From Pholiota molesta (taxonomy: Eukaryota > Basidiomycota > Agaricomycetes > Agaricales > Strophariaceae): DNA of 64,000 nt. The notes beneath the pieces were generated by a model. It was not told the DNA's origin and did not search any database. It worked only from the letters and a program-made list of their open reading frames with translations. Position numbers and translations under genes: made by a program. This document shows positions 26,201 through 37,884 of the stretch, one piece after another (position 1 is the first letter of the stretch; every line of letters begins with the position of its first letter). Where the stretch lies: positions 1,178,001 to 1,242,000 of the forward strand of contig JACGCK010000003.1 in the NCBI GenBank assembly GCA_014925825.1, in the 5' to 3' direction.

Positions 26201-26858
26201 GTTGTCCATCCCACTTTTCGTGGTCACATAACTTTGTTTCCTTTTCCTCTGCTTACTTGGTCTTATCTATTCTAGGCCTGGTATGTGCAGAATCTTCAGA
26301 TTGCCATTCCAGTCACCGTCGTAGCCGGGCTGCTGGCTATCCTTATTCTTTGGTTCTTGATTCGAAGTACGTTTTTCTAAATTTGTCCTTCTAGATTGAA
26401 AAACAGTACATCCTGATCATCTCTTGCACCTATTTTGATTTTGCACAACAGGTGTGAGACGTTGCTGCGGCAGTCGACAGCAGCGGTCAGATAAGAGGGT
26501 TATGCAGGGCCTAGCGGTTCCCGCGATGGCCAGAACGGCAACACACGAGAGGCTCGCGAGTTTTGACCCTCATGGGTATGCTAATGCACCAGGCTCCCGT
26601 ATCTTGCAAGGATCAAGGTGTGTGTTATGGCTGATCCTCGGAAATAAGTCTTGCTAACTGCTATCCCTTCGTGAATTTTTATTCTCTGCTGCCCTTGACG
26701 CGACCCTGTTCTATAGCACGGCATATATGCCTGTGCCCCCTGCAGCACACGACCGCTCTAGGTCTGGTGACGGTGATGAAGTGAGGTACAACTATTCCGC
26801 CAACAATCGTATGGATTGGGTGGATGAAGGGCAATACAACGGCCCGAGACATTACTAG
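23259..26858 (+). CDS. Membrane-anchored ADAM-type zinc metalloprotease
   Basis: Fungal ADAM (adamalysin, M12B) family, related to fission yeast Mde10 and Aspergillus ADM proteins. Sixteen exons, 875 residues: 23259-23328, 23390-24254, 24307-24358, 24413-24523, 24576-24628, 24684-24869, 24931-25051, 25123-25128, 25187-25325, 25378-25731, 25809-25868, 25925-26074, 26135-26196, 26276-26366, 26452-26617, 26717-26858. Domains: signal peptide (MFIYHPLFALVVFCF), prodomain, catalytic domain with zinc site HEIGHNFGAIHD near residue 475, disintegrin-like domain (CGNGIVETGEDCDPG onward), Cys-rich segment, one transmembrane helix near residues 752-773 (VTVVAGLLAILILWF), and a 100-residue cytosolic tail with basic and Ser/Tyr-rich parts. 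The catalytic Glu and all three zinc His are present, so it should be active. Exon 8 is only 6 nt and encodes the final His-Asp of the zinc motif. The substrate cannot be told from sequence. Confidence 0.92.
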
Positions 26859-28322
26859 TCTTTCGTCTCCCTGCTTTCATATCTGGTTTCCTTGTAGATA
26901 TTCTCTAGCTATCGCTATCGATGATATACTTCTTTGTACTACTTACTTCCCTTGCATACGTACTTTTTTCAGCGGCCTTGTTTTCTGCTTTCGCGTACTA
27001 GACATCATTTGTACACAGCAGCCGATAATTTGACATCTTCAAAAACCTTATAGTATTGTAGCCGCACCTGTCAAACATATAGAGCTTCCGAACACGAAAT
27101 ATATGGATGTATGTATCCCAGATACTTTGTAGTCACCAATCCCCAGGCACACCTATTAACTCTCATGCTAATTTTACACTTGCTGAGATACGAAGACAAA
27201 ACAAAAGACTCTATTGAAGCTAAAATTACATACATACTGTAATCAATTTCATGGGAAAAGGCAATCTAAAATCGTCATGATCAGTCTGGAAGGATGTTAA
27301 GAAATCAAGATAGGCAAGTAAGTAATGGCATTGTTTAAATTGTGCAAATAGACTACTTTCTTTTTGCGCATGCTCTGATCTCTCTAGTTCATTTCCGCTG
27401 CCGTGCAAACATAATTGCATCACCATAAATAGAGTTCCTTTGTGACGACTAACGGGGAAGATCATGAGACCAGTTGCACCCTGGTCAAGATAGACTTTGC
27501 AAGTTAAACTATGAATTAACGCTTATATGCACCAAAGGGGGCACATAAGTGGCGTCTAACGTACTGACATGGATCACGAGAAGTACATATGCACTGGAAT
27601 TAATTTGGCGGAAAAATGGAACCTCCTCCGTGATCATCTGCGTTTCTTGTGAAATCATGAGCCTGAGATGAAGCCGGCAGGCATGGAGATGCCATCCCGC
27701 AATCCGTTTTTGGAACATTGAGAGGTAGTGTGTTGGGGAGCAGCGAGAAGCACATGGTAGATGGCTTCGAAAGCTGTGAACTCGGTTCATATATAGCGAC
27801 CTCCTTCTCTGCAGGACCTTCGATGGATGTCCCGAGTTAACCCCATCGTGTAATCATTGATCTGTGTTGGTTCTAAAAAATGTCTCCAGGGGAATATCTG
27901 GGAATATCCATTCAGTTGGTACTTGGGATGCGAACATTCAAATGCGAAAGTGATGTTCGTTTGAGTAAAACGCAAGTTATTCTTGACAACCCATATTAGT
28001 CGACAGACATACTGAGATGGCCCGAGGTTAGTTGATATTCTTCTCGAAGCCAATTTTCCTATGTCTGCGATCGAGCAATCGCCGATGGGAGAAATCAGAA
28101 ATCCCTTGTTTGATGCTGTTCAGCATAGTGCGCTATGTCCGCAAACGGACGGAGTATATAGGGCGCTGCTTCGGTTCTATTATTTAATATTAAACTCTGG
28201 AGCATACCTACGGCAATGCTTAGCTCGTTGCCTCAATGATGATGCATTGACACACTGTTTGAACGTTGTGGAAGAGAGTATAATTTTGGATGGCGTGCTG
28301 CGATACGCAGGTACACAACTGA
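26859..28322. other. Gene-poor convergent region
   Basis: About 1.5 kb, AT-rich, lying between the 3' ends of the protease and ClpP. Several short open frames on the minus strand (27226-28053) show no domain, codon regularity or splice structure. I see no gene, tRNA or transposon. Confidence 0.5.
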
Positions 28323-29457
28323 TTACTCAGGCGGACTATCGGACGCAGGCCTTTTTGCGAGTATTCCGTCCACGATGCCGAAATCCAGTGCTTCCTGTGC
28401 TGTTCGAAGATTGAGCGCCTGATCACAAGTACTAGGGCTAAATTAACTCACCGGTCATGTAGTAATCTCGCTCTAAGGCCCTCTCTAGATGGTGGCGTCA
28501 AAGATTAGCCTATTAGGGATGTAAAAGAGGAGAAGTAGGGTAGTTACCGAAACGTGCGAGGCCTTCGGCCTGCGTTTCTGGTTCTTTGGAGCAATGCTGC
28601 TGGTATATGCTTGTTAGAAGTTGACGTATCCGTAGTATCTCCTTTGCATGAATTGCGATATCGCTAGCTTGCCCCGAGGCACCTCCGGATGGTTCTGAAT
28701 CGGGAATGTCAGGTAGTGCAGAATTCATACATATAGTCAGAAGGACGTACGATGAATCATGATACTGGCATTTGGCAGGCAGTGCCGTTTTCCTTTCTCG
28801 CCAGAAGCAAGCAACAAGGAGCCCATGGAGGCGGCTAATCCCATACCGTATGTATGGATAGGCGATGAAACATACTACATTAGAGTGTCAATCAAGTGGC
28901 CGCAAAAATTTGATGACATTTTCCACCTGCATCTATACAATTTAGTTTGCAACATACAACAGGGTATGACAATAACGAAGACTTACTGTATCATAAATTG
29001 CGAGTCCGGCCGTCACACTGCCGCCGGGAGAGTTAATGTAAAGGTGAATTGGCTTTGTGGAGTCTTCAGCTTCGAGGAACAGTAGTTGAGCCACAATTAG
29101 AGTCGAGTCGGAGTCTCTGATCTTCATTTACAATATTCAGAGATGCATGTGGCGAATATGAACTTGGTGAACATACGGGTCCATGAAGCATTATGACGCG
29201 TTCTCTGAGAAGACGGGAGAATATGTCGTATGAACGTTCACCTCTACCCTGTATGTATCCATGAATTACAGACGACGATCGCAAATGAACCGACAACAAA
29301 CCGTCTGCTCAATAACGATCGGCACGAGGTTAGCCGACGGGGGTTCCCATTCCCTCTGAATGGCGGCGAGAGAGGGCCCTGCCAGAGGGTGGAAGAGTCT
29401 TCTCGACGTCTGGAGAGGCCGCTGACGAACGCAAGATGAGATGGCTCTGGAGAACAT
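28323..29457 (-). CDS. clpP: ATP-dependent Clp protease proteolytic subunit, mitochondrial
   Basis: Serine protease subunit of the mitochondrial matrix ClpXP complex. Eight exons, 249 residues: 29457-29302, 29248-29177, 29121-28987, 28932-28927, 28874-28751, 28694-28548, 28484-28452, 28399-28323. The N-terminus ([20 protein letters not shown]) is a good mitochondrial presequence. The ClpP core begins at [18 protein letters not shown] and continues with [20 protein letters not shown] and [19 protein letters not shown]. The catalytic Ser (about residue 139) is in LAASMGS, the His (about 164) in MIHQPSGG, and the acidic residue in ERDYYM. Exon 4 is a 6-nt micro-exon (ATGCAG) that supplies the conserved Met-Gln of the family motif YDTMQYVSSPI. 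The segment before the nucleophile reads [12 protein letters not shown] where most ClpPs have VCIGQAASMG. It shares a 126-bp divergent promoter with Brl1/Brr6. Confidence 0.92.
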
Positions 29458-29583
29458 GGATGAAGTTGAGGATGAGGGGATGCGGACAGGGCGTGAACAA
29501 ATGCCGCCACGTGACCAACGCGTCAACGAAGGCAGGAAAAGTTGACAACTCCTTACCACCACGTCCACCCACCCGCCCTAACT
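29458..29583. promoter_or_regulatory. Bidirectional promoter, clpP / Brl1
   Basis: Only 126 bp separate the two divergent start codons, so promoter and 5' UTRs of both genes must fit here or overlap. Confidence 0.7.
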
Positions 29584-31010
29584 ATGGCTGCTAGATACAC
29601 GCCGCGTTCCAAGGAAGCTCCCATGGACTACCAATGGACTAATCGCAGTCCGGTGAAGCCAGCATGGGCAAACAACGAAGAGGGCACGACGCCTCGGAAA
29701 CGTAGGTAGCATTGCATTATGGTTTTTAGCCTGGGCCTTAATGTTCGCCTTCAGGCTCTCATGATTCCTTGAATCCCTCAAACCCTGCTTTAACGACGCC
29801 TCAACCTACATTTGGCTCAAACCAAAATGTCCCGTTCCTCTTTCAACCCACGCCTCTGCCTCAAACTCCCCAATCACACCCATGGGCACCTCCACCCCAA
29901 TTTGCGCCGTCAAAAGCCTTCCCTACGCCAGCTGACATCAAAGATGTTGATATGACGGAAGCGAGTCCCTTCAGGAATGAAGAACCCGAAGGCAACGAGT
30001 CCCCGGTAAAAGAGAAGGCGAAGGATAACGAGAGACCAGTCGCTAGTGGCGCACTGAGACGTGTATATAGGCAGCGGACGAAGCCATTGTATACACGTCG
30101 TCGCCGAGAACACGAGGATGAAGATGCTACTTCGGGCACGGACGAAGAAAGTGAAGAAGAAGAAGTAGGTGTGGCACCTCTAACCCGTAAGACTTCGAAC
30201 CATTACACTCTAAACATGCCTGCACACCCGGCCCCTCAATCCGACCTTCCGTATATCCTGCTTGGGTAAGTCCACGCTAAAACAAAGTAAATCAATTACT
30301 CATTTGCTTTTCAGCTATCTCCAATTCTTCTTCAATCTATCCCTAATCCTAATATTCCTCTACCTTTTTGTGCAATTCATAATAACTGTGCAAAGAGATG
30401 TGCAACATCGGATTTTGGAATATTCACAAGGTATGCCATGCCAGTGTGCCTGTTTTTTCACTGATTAATTTCGCATCAGATATTATTCAGGAAATTAGCA
30501 TGTGCGCGGTACAGTACACGAATAATCGATGTGCCGAACCGAACATTATTCCAGCCATGGTTCAGCAATGCGCTAATTGGGAAGCATGTATGAATCGCGA
30601 TCCCACAACAGTTGGACGCGCAAAGGTTGGGGCCGAGCTGATCGCAGAGGTTGTAAACGGGTTCGTGGAACCAATCAGCTGGAAGACCTTGGTGCGTAAG
30701 CCTTAATAGGTAAAGGCACAAACTAGGCTAACCCCTGCATCAGATATTTACATTGACTTCATTGGCGTTTTTGACTGCATTCGTCAACACACTGCTTTCG
30801 CTTTATCGAGCGAAACATCAGCCTGCAAGCCACGTCGGTCATCAGGCCCAACCTCCTTTTACAGCGGCGACTCCTTTTCCGTCGCAACACTTCGGGTACC
30901 TTCCCCAAGCCCCTACTCCGTACTGGAATCGATACCGGTCCGAAGAGGACCTGGAGTCACCGACACGGCGAAGACGTTTAGAAGGAGGAGCGGCGGCTAA
31001 GATCAAATAG
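29584..31010 (+). CDS. BRL1/BRR6: Brl1/Brr6-type nuclear envelope protein
   Basis: Essential-type integral protein of the nuclear envelope that helps nuclear pore complex assembly and membrane homeostasis. Exons 29584-29701, 29755-30265, 30315-30430, 30480-30691, 30744-31010; 407 residues. The N-terminal half is disordered and nucleoplasm- or cytosol-facing, with acidic (TDEESEEEE) and basic (YTRRRREHEDED) patches. The membrane segment FFFNLSLILIFLYLFVQFII is followed by the lumenal disulfide domain (di-sulfide bridge nucleocytoplasmic transport domain): four Cys in the pattern MCAVQYTNNRC, then QQCANWEACMNRD. A second membrane helix (FTLTSLAFLTAFVNTLLSLY) and a Pro-rich tail ending in basic residues follow. 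Fungi often have two paralogues, Brl1 and Brr6; the long N-terminal region suggests Brl1 here, but this is not certain. Confidence 0.92.
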
Positions 31011-32864
31011 CGGCGGCCTGTACACACTGATACACGGGATAGGAATACATCACGATACCTATAAGTACCTGCATTCTTTATGCTGTTTTTGTTGGATCAC
31101 ATTAACAGTTTATCTCTATTGGATGACATCTTAGTATTTTAAGGTGAGTACAGCATTCCTGCCAAGTGCTTATCGTCATTGATGAATTCGCCAGGAAACC
31201 GCCGCCGTCATACCGTTGAGTCGGTACATTATGGCCTTTTAGAGATTGGAGGTCGTAACCCGCGTTTTCCCGTTTGCTGTCCTCATTTAACTTTGTTGAA
31301 CTCTCGCTGACTGCGGAGGCTCTTGTGGATTGCTAAGCGGCACGAAGATCATCACTATTTTTGAAGAGATCTGTCCCTTTGGGATCTGGTTTCATTGTCC
31401 AAATGATTGGTGCTTTCCATTCGTTGTCACGTCCGAACTAAGCTCTTGTATGTTTGCAGGGTTCCGTCCTCCATCATCTTTTGATTTACCAAATGACGAG
31501 AAGTTTCCTAATACTTCGTGGAAGTCCATGAACCCTTCCAGACCCTTCCACTGCCAGCGGCAATTAACAGGAACGTAGACTTGTGTGAATCCGTCCAAGG
31601 TTGCTAAGCTGCAAGTAGCAGTTCACTTCTGATTTAGGATCTAGCATTGAACCCCTTAACAGCCAAGCGATCCCCCAGATGGAGACTCCATAGCTGTATC
31701 AGGAGCGCCATGCTTTATCATCTGGTACCATCCATGTGTTATGAACTGGAAAGGCACCTATTGTAATGATTCGTACGGATTTCAATATCGAACTGATCAT
31801 TATATCCTTTGTTGTATCCACTTAACCTACAGTCAGGATTTTCTGAGCTGTTCCCCGATCCTGGTCATTGTATTACTGGCCGCCGTTGGTGGTGGGTATT
31901 TTACAGAAATAGATGGGTGTGGACTCTGGATTGGGTTTCGACTTCGCGAACGGAAAATTAGTATAGCCTGAGCCAATGAAGTGATGGGTCCGAGGATTTC
32001 TCTGGGACGTCGAAGGCTTCCGAAGGTCCGAATTTAACCTGCATTGCATTCCCGAGTCCCAGCCCGTCCTAGTCTGTCCTAGTCCATGATATGTATATGA
32101 TGATCATCTGGCAGCCACGTTGGTTATCTAAATTGTCGGTGGCAGTCGGGTGAATTTGATCATTGGTTGCCGAGTAGAATGCTGTAGAATGGGAATACTT
32201 ATGTCAGGAGGGTACATAAGCCTCTTTTGTAGGGTTCGTGACAGACATTTGACTTCATTTAAACTGGCTTGACTTGTGTATAAAGTTGCACTGATATGCC
32301 ATTCGGCGACAGCGGGAGATCACATCACGACATTGCCCGTACTTACATGGGGAGCTGCCATCCGATTATCGTATCGCATTGATAGCAGCGTGCATCCATC
32401 ACGTCGTCGCTCCTGTCACAAGGGCTAGATGGATGTAAAGTGTGTATGTACGAGATTTCATTCAAGGGCTTGATTTGAATTGCAATAAGTGTAGTGGGGT
32501 GAGATATGAGCAGCCCACATGCTGTGCGTATTTATGGCATGCAGGTTGAGCAAAGCTTGTATTTATAACGTAGACATTCTTTAGGGTTCTTTCAAGCTTA
32601 TTTTGGATCCACAGAGACGTGGTGCGCAGTTGATGAGTGTGCTCTGGGTGAGAATTACGCCGACAACGAGAGTTCGTCCGGTGACCACAGAGGATGATTG
32701 CAATGCTACGATGATCATATTACATATAGTGTGATCGAACTCATATCGGTCCTCGGAGTATGTATATCCAAATCCATCCCATTTACAGTTAATACCTCTA
32801 TCTTCTCGCCTCCCCAAAATGCAGATTAAGCAGCAGAACCCCCGCCCGATCCCACCCAGATAAG
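31011..32864. other. Gene-poor convergent region
   Basis: About 1.85 kb between the 3' ends of Brl1 and the SERF gene. It holds a short direct repeat of TGTCCTAGTC near 32070 and no believable gene, RNA gene or mobile element. Confidence 0.5.
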
Positions 32865-33270
32865 CTAACCTTTACTTCCTGAGGCGGCAGCTGCTTTTTC
32901 TTCCTCCTTTTTCTGGATCATATAACAGGTGAGACGTGGAAAGCTGTGAAATGAGGTGTGCAACCCACTTTCTGCTTCGCTCGCAGGACCTCTGCATCAC
33001 TGATTTGGAGGTGTTGAGTCAGTCCGTGAAGCAAGGGTGGGTAAAAAAGACTGATAAAGCTAGACTTACGCTTCCTTCCGCTTGGCTAGCGAAGTCGCAC
33101 TTTCTTTCGGCTTCTTTGCGTTCGCGGCCGCCTTTTTCTGCGCCTTGAGACGATCCTGTTCACGCTGATTTCCGCCTAGGAGTCAGAGAAACAAGGTTTG
33201 AATAGGGGCATAGAGATCGGAGAGGAGGTATGTCGGCAGATACACTAGGTATCAAGTACTTACGAGTCAT
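32865..33270 (-). CDS. SERF: SERF/4F5 family small basic protein
   Basis: Small (63 residues), highly charged, mostly disordered member of the 4F5/SERF family; human SERF and worm MOAG-4 modulate amyloid formation and bind RNA. Four exons: 33270-33264, 33175-33070, 32999-32969, 32912-32865. The first coding exon is only 7 nt (ATGACTC) and encodes Met-Thr and the first base of Arg. The signature MTRGNQREQDRLKAQKK at the N-terminus is typical and fixes the start. The sequence continues with KKPKESATSLAKRKEADAE and ends in a Lys/Glu/Ala-rich tail. All introns are GT-AG. Confidence 0.9.
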
Positions 33271-34058
33271 CGTGGTACACGTAGATGGAAGAATATGATG
33301 GAGAGCGATGTGTGCGATGAGCAGAGCTTTCTGGCTGAGTTGAGGCGGAGAAAGTCGGAGTGTGAATCATAAATTAATATACTCCTGATGACCGTTACCA
33401 TTCATACAAGGCCGAAGGGGATCGGGGGACGTATCTGGATCGAGATCCGCTGGGAACCCTCCCTCACTGGAGGATTCCACGATCAGGTGGCAGTGGGCAG
33501 AGTTATTCCGAAGTTTTGATAACAGCGCGCGCATCAACAGCTAACACCGCTCGCCCATTCCAGAAACCTCAACCGCCATTGCCTCCGCACGGAAGAAATA
33601 AGCTCGTCAGGCTAACGCTCATACAGTGTCTTCCTTCGGCCCGCATGCCATGGATGGTGCAGCGCCTTGTAAACGAGAGGTCAATGCAGGCTCGGATAGA
33701 CCGCTCAGCGTCGAGCGACCCTCGGTGGATGCTAGTGACGGGAATTCGGTGCAACGGTTCTAGGCTGGAAAATAGGCTTGCTGCTGGGAGGCCGCCCGAT
33801 GACGGAGGACGGACCCGTAGGGATGCGGGGAATGTGTTCCTGCTGTGTCAGCGAGATGGATCGGGCGGCAATCTGCGGGTTCTGATATCGATCCTCAGCG
33901 CACGCGAGAGACGTGGATCTCGATGGAGCATGCAAGTAGGCGCCGCACGGAAACAATCTAAATGCGGCAAAACAAAGGCACGCGGCAACGACATAGATTC
34001 GCGACCACATACATATACCCGCCATCCACATCCCTCTTCCTTTTGCCCCCATCCTACC
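33271..34058. other. Divergent intergenic region with long in-frame opening
   Basis: Separates SERF (minus) from Cyc8/Ssn6 (plus). From 33516 the sequence stays open in the Ssn6 frame, so a longer N-terminus is formally possible; composition is unlike the rest of the gene and I read it as 5' UTR and promoter. Confidence 0.5.
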
Positions 34059-37000
34059 ATGGCTCACCGCCACCACCTCTCCCACTCCCATCTCAACGGC
34101 GCCGCCACCCCCCTCCCCAACGGCGCACAGCACCCCTCCCCACCCACACCCGCCGTCGTCACCAACGGCCAGGGTCCCTCCTCCATCATCCACAAGCTCA
34201 ACACCGCCAACGAGCAGACATGGCTCCTCATCGGTACGTTCGGCCCCCCTGCCCCCTGTCCCGTCCGTCGCTCACCCCCGCGCCAGGCCGCGTCGCCGAA
34301 CAGATGGGCGACCTCGAGCACGCCCTTTCTGCCTACGAAAACGCACTGCGGCACAACTCGTCATCCGTCTCTGGGCTGACACAGGTGGCGGGTATCGCTC
34401 GGATCAAGGAAAACTATCCAAAGGTAAGCTTTACCGCTCTGTTTGTCCGCGGGAAACAACCCTTTGCCCTTGTTTGCCCGATCCCATCTCATCATGACGT
34501 CTTCTGTCCCGTTTAGGCAGTCGATAACTTTCAGCGCGTGCTCCAAATCGAAGAGGACAACGGCGAAATTTGGAGTGCTCTCGGTCCGTGTCTTCTCTAT
34601 CTATTCTCTTATTCTACTAAAATCGATGCAGGTCACTGTTATCTCATGCAGGACGACCTCCAGAAGGCCTACTCCGCCTACCAGCAGGCCCTCTATCTTC
34701 TCCCTAATCCCAAGGAAGATCCCAAGCTCTGGTATGGTATCGGCATCCTATACGACCGCTATGGCTCCCTAGACCATGCAGAGGAGGCCTTTGCATCGGT
34801 CCTTCGCATGTGCAAAGGTCAGTGTGTACTTGATATCTCTTTTGTCATCCTCTTACTTTCCTTCCAGATTTAGACTTTGACAAAGAGAACGAGATTCTCT
34901 TCCGACTCGGCATCATCTACAAGCAACAAGGAAAGTTTGCTGAATCATTAGACTGTTTCGACCACATCCTTCGCAATCCCCCAAGTCCCCTTGCACATGC
35001 CGACATCTGGTTCCAGATCGGCCACGTCTTCGAACAGCAAAAAAACGTAAGTATCCTGTGTTCCTGTACTGTTTTCTTCATTGCCTTATCTGTATTTTAG
35101 TATGAACAAGCAAAGGATGCATACGAGCGCGTCGTCGAGGCCAATCCCGGTCATGCAAAGGTGTTGCAACAGCTGGGCTGGCTTTACCACCAAGATGGTT
35201 CCTCGTTTCAAAATCAGGAACTTGCCATCACCTACCTCACGAAGAGTCTAGAGGCCGACCCTACGGACTCGCAAAGTTGGTATCTGCTCGGTCGCGCCTA
35301 CATGGCCGGCCAAAAGTACAACAAGGCCTACGAGGCGTATCAACAGGCAGTCTACCGCGATGGACGGAACCCCACTTTCTGGTGCTCAATTGGTGTCCTT
35401 TATTTCCAGATCAATCAATTCCGAGACGCTCTCGACGCTTATTCAAGAGCTATTCGCATCAACCCCTACATCTCGGAGGTATGGTTTGACCTCGGCAGCT
35501 TGTATGAAAGCTGCAACAATCAAATCACCGACGCTATCGACGCCTACGCTCGTGCTAGTGAGCTGGACCCGAGCAACCATGCCATTGCTCAGCGCCTCCA
35601 ATTATTGAGGAATGCTCAGGCCACAGGAACTCAGCTTCCTGCTGCGCCAGGACCACAGGATGTCCATCCAACCGCATATGCCAGTTCTGTGGTGCCGCCT
35701 CCTGGTCTTAGCGGGCCTCCTTTGATGTTGCAACCACCTGGTCATCGCTCTTCGTTCCGTCCTGATTCTCGCGGTCCTCCCAACGAAATTTCCCTGGCGC
35801 CAGCACAGCAGGGACTGGGTGGTCGCGGTAGCCCGCCACCTCCATTTAGAGGAGGTCCACCACCCCCCGTCGTTCTCGACGAAAGCCGACATATACCTTC
35901 GCATACCCCTTTGGCGCCTATGGAAGTTGACCGTCCTCCTCATCATGCAGCTCGTGATTATCCTCCATCCCGAGAATCTGTTCGTGGTCCTGGTGTACAT
36001 CAGAGCCTTCTTCTCCAGCACCCTCTTCCACAAGGATCCGAGGACCCTCGCAATGGTGGCCACCATCATCCAGACCCCTATTTCAACCGTGGCCAACGGC
36101 CTCATTCGCGCTCGATTTCTCCTGTCACGCATGTCAACCGCCCGCGCTCCCCTCCATATCAAGGCTATCCGTCCCAGGTTCGCCAACCGGTTGGCCCTGC
36201 TCAACCAAGTGCGGTGCCTTCACAGCGCTCACCACGTTCCTATCACCGCCGCGAGCTCTCGGAGCAGGAGTGGGCAGATCGACGTCCACCTCCTGCTGAC
36301 CATTGGGAGGACCGTCGCCCCCGCCATAGCTCAGAATATGTGCAGCACGGTGCTCCTCAATCGGGCCTGTACCCACCTCGCTCTCCTCGTGCTCATAGCC
36401 CACCAGAGCCCTCTCCTCGCACCGGCCATCCGCCGCGGTATTGGGACAACAAGCCGCCGTCATCGGCGGGTCCCTCTAACCACCCTTCTTTTCGAGGCTC
36501 ACCTCCTCCGCAACAACAGTCTATGCACCATGAGCCTCCGGTACGTAGATATGATCCCCGTATGGACGCTCGGGACCGCGAACGCGAGTACGAGCAGGAA
36601 CGCGGCGAGCCTCGCAGCTATCCAGTCTCGCCTGAAGGAATGCGTCGCCACCAACAGCCTGCACATATTGTCGTTGGCAGCAACCGAACATCGGAGAGCC
36701 CGCATGCGACGCCGAATTTGGACAATAAGCGTCGTCGTCCGAAAGAGCGCGAGGACATTCCACCACAGGTACAGCAGCAGGCTCCTCCCTCACAGCAGCA
36801 ACAACTCCCACCCCAGTTTTCGCCCCCTCAATCGTCGTCGTCGTCAATGCAGGAGCCAGCTGTGAAGAAGGAGCGAAGGAAGAGGGTCAATGGAAGTAAG
36901 AGGAAGGACGAGGATAGTGTTGAACGGACCAAGAGCATGAACGAACGAGGGCCGTCTGGAAGCTTCAAGCTGAGCCAAGTCTACTCCAAAGGTCCTGGCT

Positions 37001-37884
37001 CGCCAGAGAACAGCTCGAACTCGGGTTCATCACGCTCGATTCAACCATCGCCGACAAGCGCGACGCCTCGGCCGCCATCGCGACCTGTGGATGAGGATTA
37101 TGATGAAGGTGTTGCCGATGCGCTCATTGGCCTGGCCTCAGGCGGCTATCGCGACAATGTGGCTGGCGTAGATGGCCCGTCGCATTCCCCAAGTGTCTCG
37201 TCGCACAGCAGGCTCAGTGATCCCTCGCCGCGCCCACCGCCGTCTCACCGCAACTCCGTTTCGTCTAACCACGCGTCACCACCACCGCCACCAGCAGCAG
37301 CAGCAGCACAAGTGTCAGGTCAGTTGAAGCGACCTTTGAGCCCAAGCCACGAGGACTCGGAGACCAACAAGCGCACGCGCGTGGACATAATGAAGCGCCG
37401 GAACACCTCGCCCACCGCTGTCTCTGGCAGGCGCACGCCCCTACCGCCGTCGATGCCCTCGACACGGCCCTCGCCCATTCCCTTCCGCACGCAGCCTGCA
37501 TCACACACGCAGCCTGCATCGCACTCGCCCGAAGCACGCGACCCGTACCCAGCAAGCCCTTCATTCCCTACCGTCCTTCCCCCGCATCCGCGCCCCATTG
37601 GCGCGAGCGGCCATACACAGCAGGTGCAACAACAACAGCATGCTGCCAACAATGCGTCGATCGCTCTGCCGCCAATTGCGACGCTGTCACCTGAATCAGC
37701 ATCGCCGTCACCGAACCATGCTGAGCGTGAGGATAAGATGCAGGTCCATCGATCTCCGTCGTCGACATCCTCGCGGGCGAAGTTGTCGGAAGTCATGCAT
37801 CCCGCGTCGGCCTCGAGGTCACCGACGGCTAAGCAGTCGCAGTCGCCGCCGTCGCTGGAGAAGAAGGAGCTCACGTCGTCGTAA
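34059..37884 (+). CDS. CYC8/SSN6: TPR transcriptional co-repressor Cyc8/Ssn6
   Basis: Subunit of the Tup1-Cyc8 general co-repressor in the nucleus; TPRs bind Tup1 and DNA-bound repressors. Exons 34059-34233, 34287-34423, 34517-34583, 34632-34817, 34868-35046, 35101-37884; 1,175 residues. About ten tandem TPRs fill residues 50-430, with typical signatures (WLLIGRVAEQMGDLEHALSA; YLLGRAYMAGQKYNKAYEAY; WFDLGSLYESCNNQ). The C-terminal 740 residues are Pro/Ser/Gln/His-rich and disordered, with short polyGln (QVQQQQ; SQQQQLPP) and a candidate nuclear localisation signal (KKERRKRVNGSKRKDED). The start is the ATG in an ACCATGG context just upstream of the TPRs. The low-complexity tail yields long spurious open frames on both strands. 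The frame is intact throughout, unlike several neighbours. Confidence 0.95.

Noticed and set aside
35602..37874. Several long open frames (for example 35602-36204 minus, 35819-36865 plus, 37320-37874 minus)
   Set aside because: They are shadows of the low-complexity Pro/Ser/Gln tail of Ssn6, whose own frame is continuous with the TPR domain.
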